NCBI RefSeq assembly: GCF_902506505.1
Contig: NZ_LR733406.1
Coordinates: forward strand, 3,000,228-3,064,227
Reading direction: 5' to 3'
Source of the DNA: Pseudomonas sp. 8AS
GTDB lineage: Bacteria; Pseudomonadota; Gammaproteobacteria; Pseudomonadales; Pseudomonadaceae
DNA: 64,000 nucleotides
Under the pieces are notes generated by a model, which saw only the letters and a program-made list of their open reading frames with translations, made no database searches and was not told the origin of the DNA. Below, in pieces: positions 21,539 to 31,400 of this stretch (position 1 is its first letter; every line of letters begins with the position of its first letter). The position numbers were made by a program, and so were the translations under genes.

Positions 21539-21554
21539 CTTAATTCAAGCTGAA
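21539..21554 (-). promoter_or_regulatory. BqsR-type direct repeat upstream of the PepSY operon
   Basis: On the minus strand the sequence TTCAG-CTTGAA-TTAAG lies 61-76 bases before the first PepSY gene. The reported BqsR box is TTAAG-N6-TTAAG; this copy has one half exact and the other with two changes, at the correct 11-base period. A TAATAA -10-like element lies downstream at 21514-21509, so the box is placed like a class II activator site. This supports autoregulation. Confidence 0.6.
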
Positions 21555-21610
21555 TTTACCCGGCCCCCAGCACATGCGCGATGAGCGCATCATTCACGGG
21601 CTGAACCTGC

Positions 21611-21638
21611 TTGGCCTGGCAAGACGGCGCACTATAAT
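21611..21638 (+). promoter_or_regulatory. Sigma-70-like promoter of the patatin gene
   Basis: TTGGCC, a 16-base spacer, and a perfect TATAAT lie 27 bases before the ATG at 21665. Transcription would leave a very short leader containing the GGAG ribosome binding site at 21655-21658. Confidence 0.6.
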
Positions 21639-21664
21639 CGCTGGCTTGCCCCATGGAGCCCCGT

Positions 21665-22744
21665 ATGAGCAGCATCCAGATCAAGTCCCCCGCCCTCAGC
21701 CTGCGTGCCGGCAAGCGCGCACTCGCACGTATTCGCGAGCGCGGTCTGCAGCCGGCGGATGTCGGCATTCTGCCCGGCGCGGCAGGCGGTCCGAAAGGCC
21801 TGGGCATCCAGGGCCTGGACCTGGCGTTGTTCGGTGACTGGCTGCCGCGCACCCCGCGGGAACGCGCGCTGATCGGTGCCTCGATCGGCTCCTGGCGCTT
21901 CGCCAGCGCCTGCCTGCCGGATGCCAGCGCGGGTATCCGCCGCCTCGGCGAGCTGTATACCAGCCAGCGCTTCGCCAAGGGCGTGAGCATGGCCGAGGTC
22001 TCGCGCAGCTGCGTGCAACTGCTCGATGACCTGCTCGAAGGGCAGGATGCTGCCATTCTGGACAACCCGCTGTATCGTCTGAATATCGTGGTGGTCAAGA
22101 GCCACGGGCTGATGCAGCACGATCACAAAGCCAAGCTGGGCCTGGGCCTGTCTTCGGTCATCGGCAATAACCTGCTGGCCCGCCAGCGCCTGTCCCGCCA
22201 CTTCGACCGGGTCATTCTCCACGACGCGCGCCAGGCACCACCGCTGGCGAAGCTGAACGACTTCCGCTCGCATTTTCATGCGCTCGACGGCCGCAATCTG
22301 CGCCATGCACTGCTGGCTTCGGGGTCCATCCCCATGGTGATGGAGGCCATCCGCGAGATCCCGGGCCTGGAGCCTGGCGCCTACCGCGATGGCGGCCTGC
22401 TCGACTATCACCTGGATCTACCCTATGCCAGTGACGGCGTGGTGCTCTACCCACACTTCACCGACAAGGTCATTCCCGGCTGGTTCGATAAGAGCCTACC
22501 CTGGCGCCGCGGCAACCCCGAACAGCTGCAGGATGTGCTGCTGCTCTCCCCTTCACGGGAATACCTGGCAGCGCTGCCGCATGGCAAACTGCCAGACCGC
22601 AGCGACTTTAAACGCTTCCTCGGCGACGATGCCGGACGTGAACGCTACTGGCGCCAGGCTATGGCCGAGAGCGAAAGACTCGGCGACGAGTTTCTCGAGC
22701 TGGCCGACAGCGGCCGTCTGGCTGACCGGCTCCAACCGCTCTAA
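21665..22744 (+). CDS. Patatin-like phospholipase family protein
   Basis: This 359-residue protein is a patatin-like acyl hydrolase. It shows an oxyanion loop (PGAAGGPKGLG), the nucleophile elbow GASIGSWR with Ser in a GxSxG context, and the catalytic Asp in the DGG-like YRDGGLLDY. No signal peptide is visible, so it is probably cytoplasmic. The ATG at 21665 is preferred over 21653 because GGAG sits six bases upstream of it and a consensus -10 lies at 21633. Substrates of this subfamily are not known to me. It stands before a small exported protein. Confidence 0.82.
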   Translation: MSSIQIKSPALSLRAGKRALARIRERGLQPADVGILPGAAGGPKGLGIQGLDLALFGDWLPRTPRERALIGASIGSWRFASACLPDASAGIRRLGELYTSQRFAKGVSMAEVSRSCVQLLDDLLEGQDAAILDNPLYRLNIVVVKSHGLMQHDHKAKLGLGLSSVIGNNLLARQRLSRHFDRVILHDARQAPPLAKLNDFRSHFHALDGRNLRHALLASGSIPMVMEAIREIPGLEPGAYRDGGLLDYHLDLPYASDGVVLYPHFTDKVIPGWFDKSLPWRRGNPEQLQDVLLLSPSREYLAALPHGKLPDRSDFKRFLGDDAGRERYWRQAMAESERLGDEFLELADSGRLADRLQPL

Positions 22745-22766
22745 CCCCAGACAAAGGACTGTACCC

Positions 22767-23138
22767 ATGACACCCCGCAAAACTCTGTGGCTTGCCTGTG
22801 CAAGCCTGTGCTTGCTGAGCAATGCCGAAGCCGCCCTCAACGCGCAGGGCCAGCAGGAAGTCGATGGTCTGCTCCGCTTCGTCGAGAGCAGTGGCTGCAA
22901 CTTCATCCGCAACGGCAGCGAGCACAGCCCCAAGGATGCGCGCGCCCATCTGCAGAAAAAACTCGATTACCTGAATGACAAGGATCTGCTCGACTCGGCA
23001 GAAGACTTCATAGCCCGTGGCGCCACGGAGAGTAGCTTCAGCGGCACGCCCTATCAGGTCAGCTGCCACGGTCAGAAACAGGGCTCTGCCGAATGGCTCA
23101 AGGCCGAACTGCAACGCCTGCGCCAGAACCAGCGCTGA
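22767..23138 (+). CDS. Small exported protein, DUF5329-like
   Basis: This 123-residue protein has a clear signal peptide (about 23 residues, ending SNAEA). The mature domain resembles DUF5329: EVDGLLRFVESSGCNFIRNGSEHSPKDARAHLQKKLDYL, followed by FIARGATESSFSGTPYQVSCHGQ. Two cysteines (in SSGCNF and QVSCHG) could form a disulfide. It begins 22 bases after the patatin gene and may be co-transcribed. The function of the family is unknown; conserved charged and Ser/Tyr residues are visible but prove nothing about activity. Confidence 0.75.
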   Translation: MTPRKTLWLACASLCLLSNAEAALNAQGQQEVDGLLRFVESSGCNFIRNGSEHSPKDARAHLQKKLDYLNDKDLLDSAEDFIARGATESSFSGTPYQVSCHGQKQGSAEWLKAELQRLRQNQR

Positions 23139-23225
23139 CTGTGGGGCCAAGCGCAGAGTGAGCTGTTAAACTGGCCACCTGCTTTGGCCGCCCCTCGCGG
23201 CCACCCCTGCGAAGAGCGTCAGATC

Positions 23226-23582
23226 TTGGAACTGTTCAAAGAATTCATTTTCGAATCCGCCCACCGTTTGCCGCATGTGCCGCAAGGCCACAAGTGCGGC
23301 CGCCTGCATGGCCATTCATTCCGCGCCGCCATCTATATCGAAGGCGAAGTGGATCCTTACACCGGCTGGATTCGCGACTTCTCGGAGATCAAGGCCATCT
23401 TCAAGCCTATTTACGAGCAGCTCGACCACAACTACCTGAACGACATTCCAGGCCTGGAAAACCCCACCAGCGAAAACCTCGCCAAGTGGATCTGGCAACA
23501 ACTCAAACCGCTGTTGCCGGAGCTCTCACGCATCTGCATCAAGGAAACCTGTACCAGCGGCTGCGAATACCGCGGGGACTGA
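23226..23582 (+). CDS. queD: 6-carboxy-tetrahydropterin synthase QueD
   Basis: QueD (118 residues) converts dihydroneopterin triphosphate to 6-carboxy-tetrahydropterin in queuosine synthesis. Zinc ligands are in FESAHRLP and HGHSF (His residues), the catalytic Cys is in [10 protein letters not shown], and the end shows [15 protein letters not shown] with the family ET motif. I chose the TTG at 23226, giving (f)[16 protein letters not shown], because homologues begin here; the 14 codons upstream look non-coding. A good terminator follows. Confidence 0.93.
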   Translation: MELFKEFIFESAHRLPHVPQGHKCGRLHGHSFRAAIYIEGEVDPYTGWIRDFSEIKAIFKPIYEQLDHNYLNDIPGLENPTSENLAKWIWQQLKPLLPELSRICIKETCTSGCEYRGD

Positions 23583-23598
23583 GCAAGCCTGGAAATGC

Positions 23599-23624
23599 AA
23601 AAGCCACCTGCGGGTGGCTTTTTT
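23599..23624 (+). terminator. Terminator after queD
   Basis: Stem AAAAGCCACC / GGGTGGCTTTT with a three-base loop and a following T-run, 17 bases after the queD stop. On both strands it has an A/T tract, so it could be bidirectional. Confidence 0.9.
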
Positions 23625-23705
23625 GTGCGCATGGATTGGTTAAAGCGCTACCGCACCCTCACTCCACAACAGCACGTTTTTCTTAAATTTCTGCGGCACA
23701 AAGAC

Positions 23706-23739
23706 AAACCCCCGACCATCTTACGATGATCGGGGGTTT
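23706..23739 (-). terminator. Ribosomal RNA operon terminator
   Basis: A ten-base-pair stem (AAACCCCCGA / TCGGGGGTTT) lies immediately downstream of the 5S 3' end in minus orientation. This is the usual Pseudomonas rrn terminator form. Confidence 0.85.
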
Positions 23740-23747
23740 GGGATAGG

Positions 23748-23825
23748 AGCTTGACGATGACCTACTCTCACATGGGGAAGCCCCACACTACCATCGGCGA
23801 TGCGTCGTTTCACTACTGAGTTCGG
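23748..23825 (-). rRNA. rrf: 5S ribosomal RNA, 3' fragment only
   Basis: The minus strand reads as the last 78 nucleotides of Pseudomonas 5S rRNA, from CCGAACTCAGTAGTGAAACG to the end GGTCATCGTCAAGCT. The first 40 or so nucleotides, the 23S and the 16S genes are absent: at 23826 the sequence switches to the coding sequence of a bkdB gene on the plus strand. The rrn terminator downstream is intact. A real rrn operon should extend to the right on the plus coordinates, so the junction is either a deletion/rearrangement or a misassembly at a multi-copy rRNA repeat. Confidence 0.92.
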
Positions 23826-24752
23826 CCGCCGCGCCCCGCCGCCAGTCCGCCGCCCGCCCCGAGCGTGCGCCGCGAACCGGGCGAGAAGCCGCTGGCCTCG
23901 CCGGCCGTGCGCCAGCGCGCCCGCGAGCTGGGCATCGAATTGCAGTACGTCAGCGGCAGCGGGCCGATCGGGCAGATCCGCCATGAAGACCTCGACGCCT
24001 ACCTGACCCGCGGCCAAACCGGCGCGCCCCGCGCCAGCGGCTATGCCGCGCGCCACGACGAGCAGGCCATCCCGGTGATCGGCCTGCGCCGCAAGATCGC
24101 GCAGAAGATGGCCGAGGCCAAGCGGCGCATCCCGCATTTCAGCTACGTCGAGGAAATCGACGTGACCGACCTGGAGGCCCTGCGCATCCACCTGAATGGC
24201 AAACATGCTCAGCAGCGCGGCAAGCTGACCCTGCTGCCATTGCTGATCCGCGCCCTGGTGGTGGCGCTGCGCGAGCATCCGCAGCTCAACGCCCGCTATG
24301 ACGACGAGGCCGCAGTGGTCACCCGCTACGGCGCGGTGCACGTGGGCATCGCCACCCAGAGCGACAACGGCCTGATGGTGCCGGTGCTGCGCCACGCCGA
24401 GTCCCGCGACCTGTGGGGCAACGCCGCGGAAATCACCCGCCTGGCCGAGGCCGCGCGCAGCGGCAAGGCCCAGCGCGACGAGCTGTCCGGCTCGACCATC
24501 ACCCTGAGCAGCCTCGGCGCCCTGGGCGGCATCGTCAGCACGCCAGTGATCAACGCGCCGGAAGTGGCCATAGTCGGGGTCAACCGCATGGTCGAACGGC
24601 CCGTGGTAATCAACGGCCAGATCGTGGTGCGCAAGATGATGAACCTGTCCTCTTCCTTCGATCACCGGGTGGTCGACGGCATGGACGCGGCCGCCTTTAT
24701 CCAGTCGGTGCGCGGCCTGCTCGAACACCCTGCCAGCCTGTTCCTGGAGTGA
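23826..24752 (+). pseudogene. bkdB: Branched-chain 2-oxo acid dehydrogenase E2 (BkdB), 5'-truncated
   Basis: The frame is open directly from the 5S junction and encodes a Pro/Ala linker, the peripheral-subunit-binding domain (PLASPAVRQRARELGIEL...GPIGQIRHEDLDAYL) and the full acyltransferase domain with the active-site motif [15 protein letters not shown]. The lipoyl domain and true start (about 110-130 residues) are missing. E2 without a lipoyl domain cannot carry acyl groups. A GTG at 23865 could start a shortened protein, but no good ribosome binding site is seen. lpdV follows after four bases, as in bkd operons, but bkdA1, bkdA2 and bkdR are absent upstream. Confidence 0.85.
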
Positions 24753-24756
24753 GCCC

Positions 24757-26163
<1,407 letters not shown>

Positions 26164-26187
26164 GAAGTCGGCCGGCCTGGCCGGCCC

Positions 26188-26234
26188 CGTAGGGTGCGCC
26201 GCGTGGGTCCCTGGTGCGCGCGGCGCACCCTACG
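26188..26234. repeat. Palindromic TAGGGTGCGCC repeat after lpdV
   Basis: The arms CGTAGGGTGCGCCGCG and CGCGGCGCACCCTACG form a 16-base perfect inverted repeat around a 15-base centre, 24 bases after lpdV. The same core occurs after glpD at 39909-39967, so it is a dispersed palindrome; it could also act as a terminator hairpin. Confidence 0.75.
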
Positions 26235-26244
26235 AAACCGTGCT

Positions 26245-26772
26245 TTACCGACCCGCCTGCTTGACCGCCGCCAGCCAGGCCGGATCGAGGCGGTTCTGTT
26301 CCAGATCCAGCCCCTGCACCTGCATCGCCTCGCGGTGTGCGTCGATCTCGCGCACCATCTGGCTGATCTCGCTGGTGTTGCCGTCCAGCTGGTGCATCTG
26401 GGTCACACCCAGATGGTAGAAACGCAGCAGCTTCATCGCTGCCGGATCGCCGGCCGCCACTCCGGTTTCGACGTGGTGCATGAGGTTGGTGATGCGCATC
26501 AGGTTTCGCTTGAGCTGCCAGCCATACACCGCCGGCGCCATCCACGGCAGCGACCACAGTTTGAAACGCACCAGGGCGATGGTCAGCCCCAGCCCGAGCA
26601 GTACCCCGATCAGGTTCCAGCGGAAATTGTCGCCGCCGGCCGTGCCGAACAGCTGCACCAGCGTGGCGGACAGCAGCAGGGCCAAACCCACGAAGGTGGC
26701 GGCGATCACCAGAGTGATGCGCCGGGTTTGCCGGCGGTAGTCTTCGGGGTTGTGCGGTTTGATCTCGAACAT
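26245..26772 (-). CDS. DUF3087-like two-helix membrane protein
   Basis: This 175-residue protein begins MFEIKPHNPEDYRRQTRR, the N-terminal pattern of the DUF3087 family. It has two transmembrane helices (about residues 21-42 and 51-72), followed by a cytoplasmic-looking helical tail: WQLKRNLMRITNLMHHVETGVAAGDPAAMKLLRFYHLG. I chose the ATG at 26772 over a TTG eight codons upstream because the longer N-terminus is not family-like. Function unknown. It is convergent with lpdV and followed by the palindrome. Confidence 0.75.
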   Translation of the reverse strand: MFEIKPHNPEDYRRQTRRITLVIAATFVGLALLLSATLVQLFGTAGGDNFRWNLIGVLLGLGLTIALVRFKLWSLPWMAPAVYGWQLKRNLMRITNLMHHVETGVAAGDPAAMKLLRFYHLGVTQMHQLDGNTSEISQMVREIDAHREAMQVQGLDLEQNRLDPAWLAAVKQAGR

Positions 26773-27071
26773 GAGGAAGGTGCAGCTCCGGGGCAAATGG
26801 GGGACAGGCCACGCATTATCACCCGTAACGTCCGCGCAGATGCGGAGCGGTTATGCGCAGTGCGCGGACTGCCCGCCTGACGTGATCAAACCACCCACGA
26901 TATCGCCAAAGCGTCGCGCCCTATCGCCACTCGTTTCTAGCCCTCGCCCGAGGCTGGCCAAGGCCTGGCTTATAGTTTTTGAGTGGGTCGTCTCGCCTTC
27001 TGCCCACGGCGGATCGCCTGCGATCCGAACCGAACATCGAGTTCCTTCCACTATCGTTTCAGGAGGTGCGT

Positions 27072-27371
27072 ATGTTGTTCGCCGTCAGCTACAAGACTCG
27101 GGGCACCCTCACCGAGGATACCGCTGGCCGCTCCCTCAAGTTGTTCGCCAACTGGGCGCCGCCTGCCGGTTACGTGTTCAAGGCCCACTACACCAACGCC
27201 GATGGCAATGGCGGCCTGGCTTTGGTCGAGATCGACTCGGCCGCTGCCGCGCTGGAAGTGCACAGCGCCTGGACGCCGTTCTTCGAATTCACCACGGTGC
27301 CCATCCTCGAGATCGAACAAGCCATGCAGATTCACGCCAAGACCAGCAGTTGGCGGGCATCGGTGAAATAG
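27072..27371 (+). CDS. DUF3303-like small protein
   Basis: This is a 99-residue protein with an excellent AGGAGG ribosome binding site five bases before the ATG. The sequence MLFAVSYKTRG...KLFANWAPPAGYVFKAHYTNADGNGGLALVEIDSAAAALE, then AWTPFFEFTTVPILEIEQAM, is typical of DUF3303, a ferredoxin-like alpha/beta barrel (dimeric) fold. No catalytic residues can be named. It is monocistronic; the 275-base gap upstream shows no other gene. Confidence 0.8.
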   Translation: MLFAVSYKTRGTLTEDTAGRSLKLFANWAPPAGYVFKAHYTNADGNGGLALVEIDSAAAALEVHSAWTPFFEFTTVPILEIEQAMQIHAKTSSWRASVK

Positions 27372-27533
27372 CCGCGAACGGGACGCCAGCCTGCTTGCAC
27401 GGCCGCATTCCTGCGCTGCGCGAGGGAGTGCGGCCTTTACCCAACGCCCTTCAAACAGAAAGCGGAAGGCCCTGCTCGCCGGTTGCCAAGAACGGCAAGG
27501 CGGCGCCTCCGGGCTGGTGCCCACAGCGCCGGT

Positions 27534-28340
27534 TCACTCGGCCAGATAGTGCTGCACGATCCGTGCGTAACTGCCATCCGCCACCAGCTGTTCCAGGGCG
27601 ACGCCATAGCGCCGAACGAAATCCGGGCCGGTGGTTGCCTTGCTGAAGGCCACCTCGGCGGCCTCGCTGGAAACCACCACGGCCGTCGCCTTGATCCGCT
27701 CGTCGAGGCCCAGCTGGTGGATCTCGTAGCCACCGCTGTGCTCATCGGCGATCAGGCCGTCGATGCGGCGCCGCTCGAGCATTCGCCAGAGGTTGTGGCG
27801 GCTGGCGTTGAACGACACCCGCGACGCGAAAGCCTCCCGACTCATCAACTGCTGATAGTCATCACCGTAGGCCACGTTGATCTGCGCGCCGAGGCGAAAC
27901 GGTGTGTCCTGCAGTTCGAGCAGATGGCTGACCGGCCAGCGCGCCAGGGCGTCCCGGTGCATGAACAGGATATTGCGCGAAGGCGGCAGCACCTTGCCGG
28001 AAAAGTGGGCGTAGACCTCGCGCTCGGGCTTGCGGAAGGCGCCGGCCAGCACATCCAGACGCCCCTGCTCCAGCGCCTTGAGCGCCCGCGCCCAGGGCAG
28101 CTTGACCAGGCGGGTCTGGCATCCCAGGCGCGCCAATGCTGCGCGGTTGATGTCGACATAGATACCGGCGACCTCGCCACTGGGCAGTTGCATGCTGAAT
28201 GGCGGGTCGTCATCCCAGCGCAGGGTCTTCTCACAGGCCAGCACTGCGCCGGGCAGGAGCGTCAGCAGGAGGAGAAAGACTTTCGAATAGCTGCTGTGCA
28301 ACTGGGACAAGGCTCCTGCAACGGCTTTATTCAAGATCAT
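27534..28340 (-). CDS. Orphan periplasmic solute-binding-like protein (family 3)
   Basis: This 268-residue protein has a long N-terminal signal sequence (cleavage near VLACEK; a Cys there could make it a lipoprotein, though the lipobox PGAVLAC is only fair). The mature part has a family-3 solute-binding pattern: LRWDDDPPFSM, IYVDINRAALARLGC, RALKALEQGRLDVLAGAFRKPEREVYAHFS. No ABC permease or ATPase is nearby, so it may serve as a sensor-type or orphan binding protein. It is one of three such orphan genes in this window. Confidence 0.75.
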   Translation of the reverse strand: MILNKAVAGALSQLHSSYSKVFLLLLTLLPGAVLACEKTLRWDDDPPFSMQLPSGEVAGIYVDINRAALARLGCQTRLVKLPWARALKALEQGRLDVLAGAFRKPEREVYAHFSGKVLPPSRNILFMHRDALARWPVSHLLELQDTPFRLGAQINVAYGDDYQQLMSREAFASRVSFNASRHNLWRMLERRRIDGLIADEHSGGYEIHQLGLDERIKATAVVVSSEAAEVAFSKATTGPDFVRRYGVALEQLVADGSYARIVQHYLAE

Positions 28341-28492
28341 CTCTCACGGCCGGCTCGGCGGGCTTTGCCTGAGTCTAGAGACAGAGCCCGGTGCCCGAGC
28401 AGATTTTCCGCAAACGCTGCACCACCGGGGTAGGAAAGCTGACAAACGACAGTGACCATGCCCTCCCCGGTAAAGAGCAGGCATGGCCGGCA

Positions 28493-31400
28493 TCAGGCTT
28501 CCACGCTGCCCCACTGCTTGCTCAGGCGCTTGTCCGACACCGCCATCCTGGTGCCCAGTTGCTGGGCGAACAGCGACACGCGGTACTCCTCCAGCATCCA
28601 GCGATACAGCGTCAGGTTGGCGTCGCGCTTGCCTTCCTGGCCGTGCTTGCCCAGGCGCGCCTGGTACTGTTCCCAGTAGCCGGCCAGTTCGCCGGCCCAG
28701 ACGCGGTCGCGCTGCACCTGGCCGGCGATCTTGTCCAGGCGCTGTTCGATGGCCTTGAGGTAGCGCGGCACTTCCTTGAGCCATTCGCCCGGGGTTTCGC
28801 GGACGAAACCGGGATAGACCAGGTTGGCCAGCTGCGCCTTGATGTCGTTCAGGGCCATGGCCTGGGCCAGGTCGATCTTGCCCTTGAAGCGCTTCTGCAG
28901 GCCGTGCCACAGCTTGAGGATGTCCAGGGTCAGCCTGGCCAGGCGCTCGGCGTGGTCGGCCCAGGCGCCGCGCTTGTGCTCGGCCAGGGCTGCCAGCGCC
29001 GCGCCATCGCGCGGCAGGCTCGCCTCGCCGTCGAGGATGCAGCTGTCCAGACTGGCCAGCAGGATGTCCTCGACCAGCGCCTCGACGCGGCCCAGGTCGC
29101 GGTAGAGCAGGCCCAGCTCGGTCATCCCCGGCAGCTTGCTGCGCAGGAACTTGGCCGGTTCGTTGAGCTGTTGCAGCAGCAGGCGCTGCAGGGCGCGGCG
29201 ATGCTGGTAATCGGCTTCGGCCGGGGTCGGGAAGCGCCCTTCCTTGACCACCCCACCCTCTTCCACCAGGGCCGGGAACACGGTCATCGAGAGCCCGGCG
29301 ATCTTCTGCTGGGTCTTCTCGGCGACTTCGGCGAACGCCTTGGCCTGCACCGGCTGCTGCGCCTTGTCGCTCTGCGGAATGGCCAGGGCAGCCTGGCTGG
29401 CTTCGGCGAAGCGCGAGCACAGCTCGGCCAGGTCGCGCCCCTCGCCGAGGAACTTGCCGCGGGCGTCGACCACTTCCAGGTTCATCTTCAGGTGGCTGTC
29501 GACCTGCGTGGCGGCCTCGGCCCAGGCTTCCTCGGAAACCCGCGCCCCGGTCATGCGCGTCAGTTCGCGGCCGAGGTTTTCAGCCAGACTGCCCTGGGCG
29601 AAGGTGAGCTTGCTCAGCGCGGCGCCGACGAAGTCCGGCACCGGCACGAAGTTCTTGCGCAGGGCCTTGGGCAGGTTGCGCACCAGGGCGATGGCCTTGG
29701 CTTCCAGCAGGCCGGGCACCAGCCACTCCAAACGTTCGGCCGGCAGTTGCGGCAGCAGCGGCGCCGGCACGCGCAGGGTCACGCCGTCGCGCGGGTGGTT
29801 GGGCTCGAAGTGGTAGCTCAGCGGCAGTTGCAGCTCGCCGATTTGCAGGATGTCCGGATACTGGGCAGCGGTGACTTCCTTGGCATCGCGGGCCAGCACG
29901 TCCTCCTCGCGCATGATCAGCAGCTGCGGGTTCTTCGCGCTCTCGCTCTTGTACCAGTGCTCGAAGGTGGCGGCCTGGTTGATCTCGGCCGGGATGCGCG
30001 CCTCGTAGTAGGCGAACAGGGTTTCCTCGTCGGCCAGGATGTCGCGCCGGCGCGCCTTGGCTTCCAGCTCGTCGAGTTTTTCCAGCAGCACGCGGTTGGC
30101 GTCCAGGCACTTGGCGCGGCTGTTGATTTCGCCACGCACCAGGCCCTCGCGGATGAACAACTCGCGCGAGGCGATCGGGTCGACCGGGCCGTAGTGCACC
30201 GGGCGGCGGCCGACGACGATCAGGCCGTACAGGGTGACCTGCTCGAAGGCCACCACCTGGCCGCGCTTCTTCTCCCAGTGCGGCTCGAAGTGGTTCTTCT
30301 TGATCAGGTGGCCGGCCAGCGGCTCGATCCAGTCCGGCTCGATCTTGGCCACCTGGCGGGCGAACAGCTTGGTGGTTTCCACCAGTTCGGCGGCCATCAC
30401 CCAGGTCGGCTTCTTGCGCCCGATCACCGACGAGGGATGAATCCAGAAGCGTCGCTGCCGCGCGCCAAGGTAGTCGCCGTCCTCGGTCTTCTGGCCGATC
30501 TGGCTGAGCAGGCCGGACAGGATCGCCTTGTGCACGGCGGCGTAGCTCTTGGCGCGCTGCGCCGCCTCGCCGGCCTCGGCCTGCTCGCGGACGATGACAT
30601 TGACCCTGGTGTCCTTGGTCGGGCTTGGCGCGCTTTTGTGGGAGGGGCCTTGGCCGCGACTGGCGGCTTGCGGGCCCGCATCGCGGCTGAAGCCGCTCCC
30701 ACCCGGTGCTTGCAGCTGCAGTTCGCGGGCGATCAGCACCAGCTGGCGGTGGGCATCGCGCCATTCGCGCAGGCGCATGTAGTTGAGGAAGTTCTTCTTG
30801 CACCAGTTGCGCAGCGGGTTGCTGCCCAGCTCCTGGCGCTTCTCCTCGAAGCCGCGCCACAGGTTGATCAGGGCGGCGAAGTCGGAGTCGACGTCCTTCC
30901 ACTGGGCATGGGCCTGGTCGGCGGCCTGCTGGCGGTCCATCGGCCGCTCGCGCGGGTCCTGCACGGACAGGGCCGAGGCGACGATGAGGATCTCCTCCAG
31001 ACTGCCGAGCCTGGCCGCCTCCAGCACCATGCGGCCCAGGCGCGGGTCGATGGGCAGGCGGGCCAGCTGGCGGCCCAGCGGGGTCAGCTGGCCCTCGCGG
31101 TTGACTGCCGACAGCTCCTGCAACAGGTTGAAGCCGTCGCTGATGGCCTTGCCATCCGGCGGCTCGATAAAGGGGAAATCCTCGATGCTGCCCAGGCGCA
31201 GATGGAGCATCTGCAGGATCACTGCGGCCAGGTTGGTGCGCAGGATTTCCGGATCGGTGAAGGCCGGGCGGCCGAGGAAATCCTCCTCGCTGTACAGGCG
31301 AATGCAGATGCCCGGTTCGACCCGGCCGCAGCGGCCCTTGCGCTGGTTGGCGCTGGCCTGGGACACGGCCTCGATGGGCAGGCGCTGGACCTTGGCGCGG

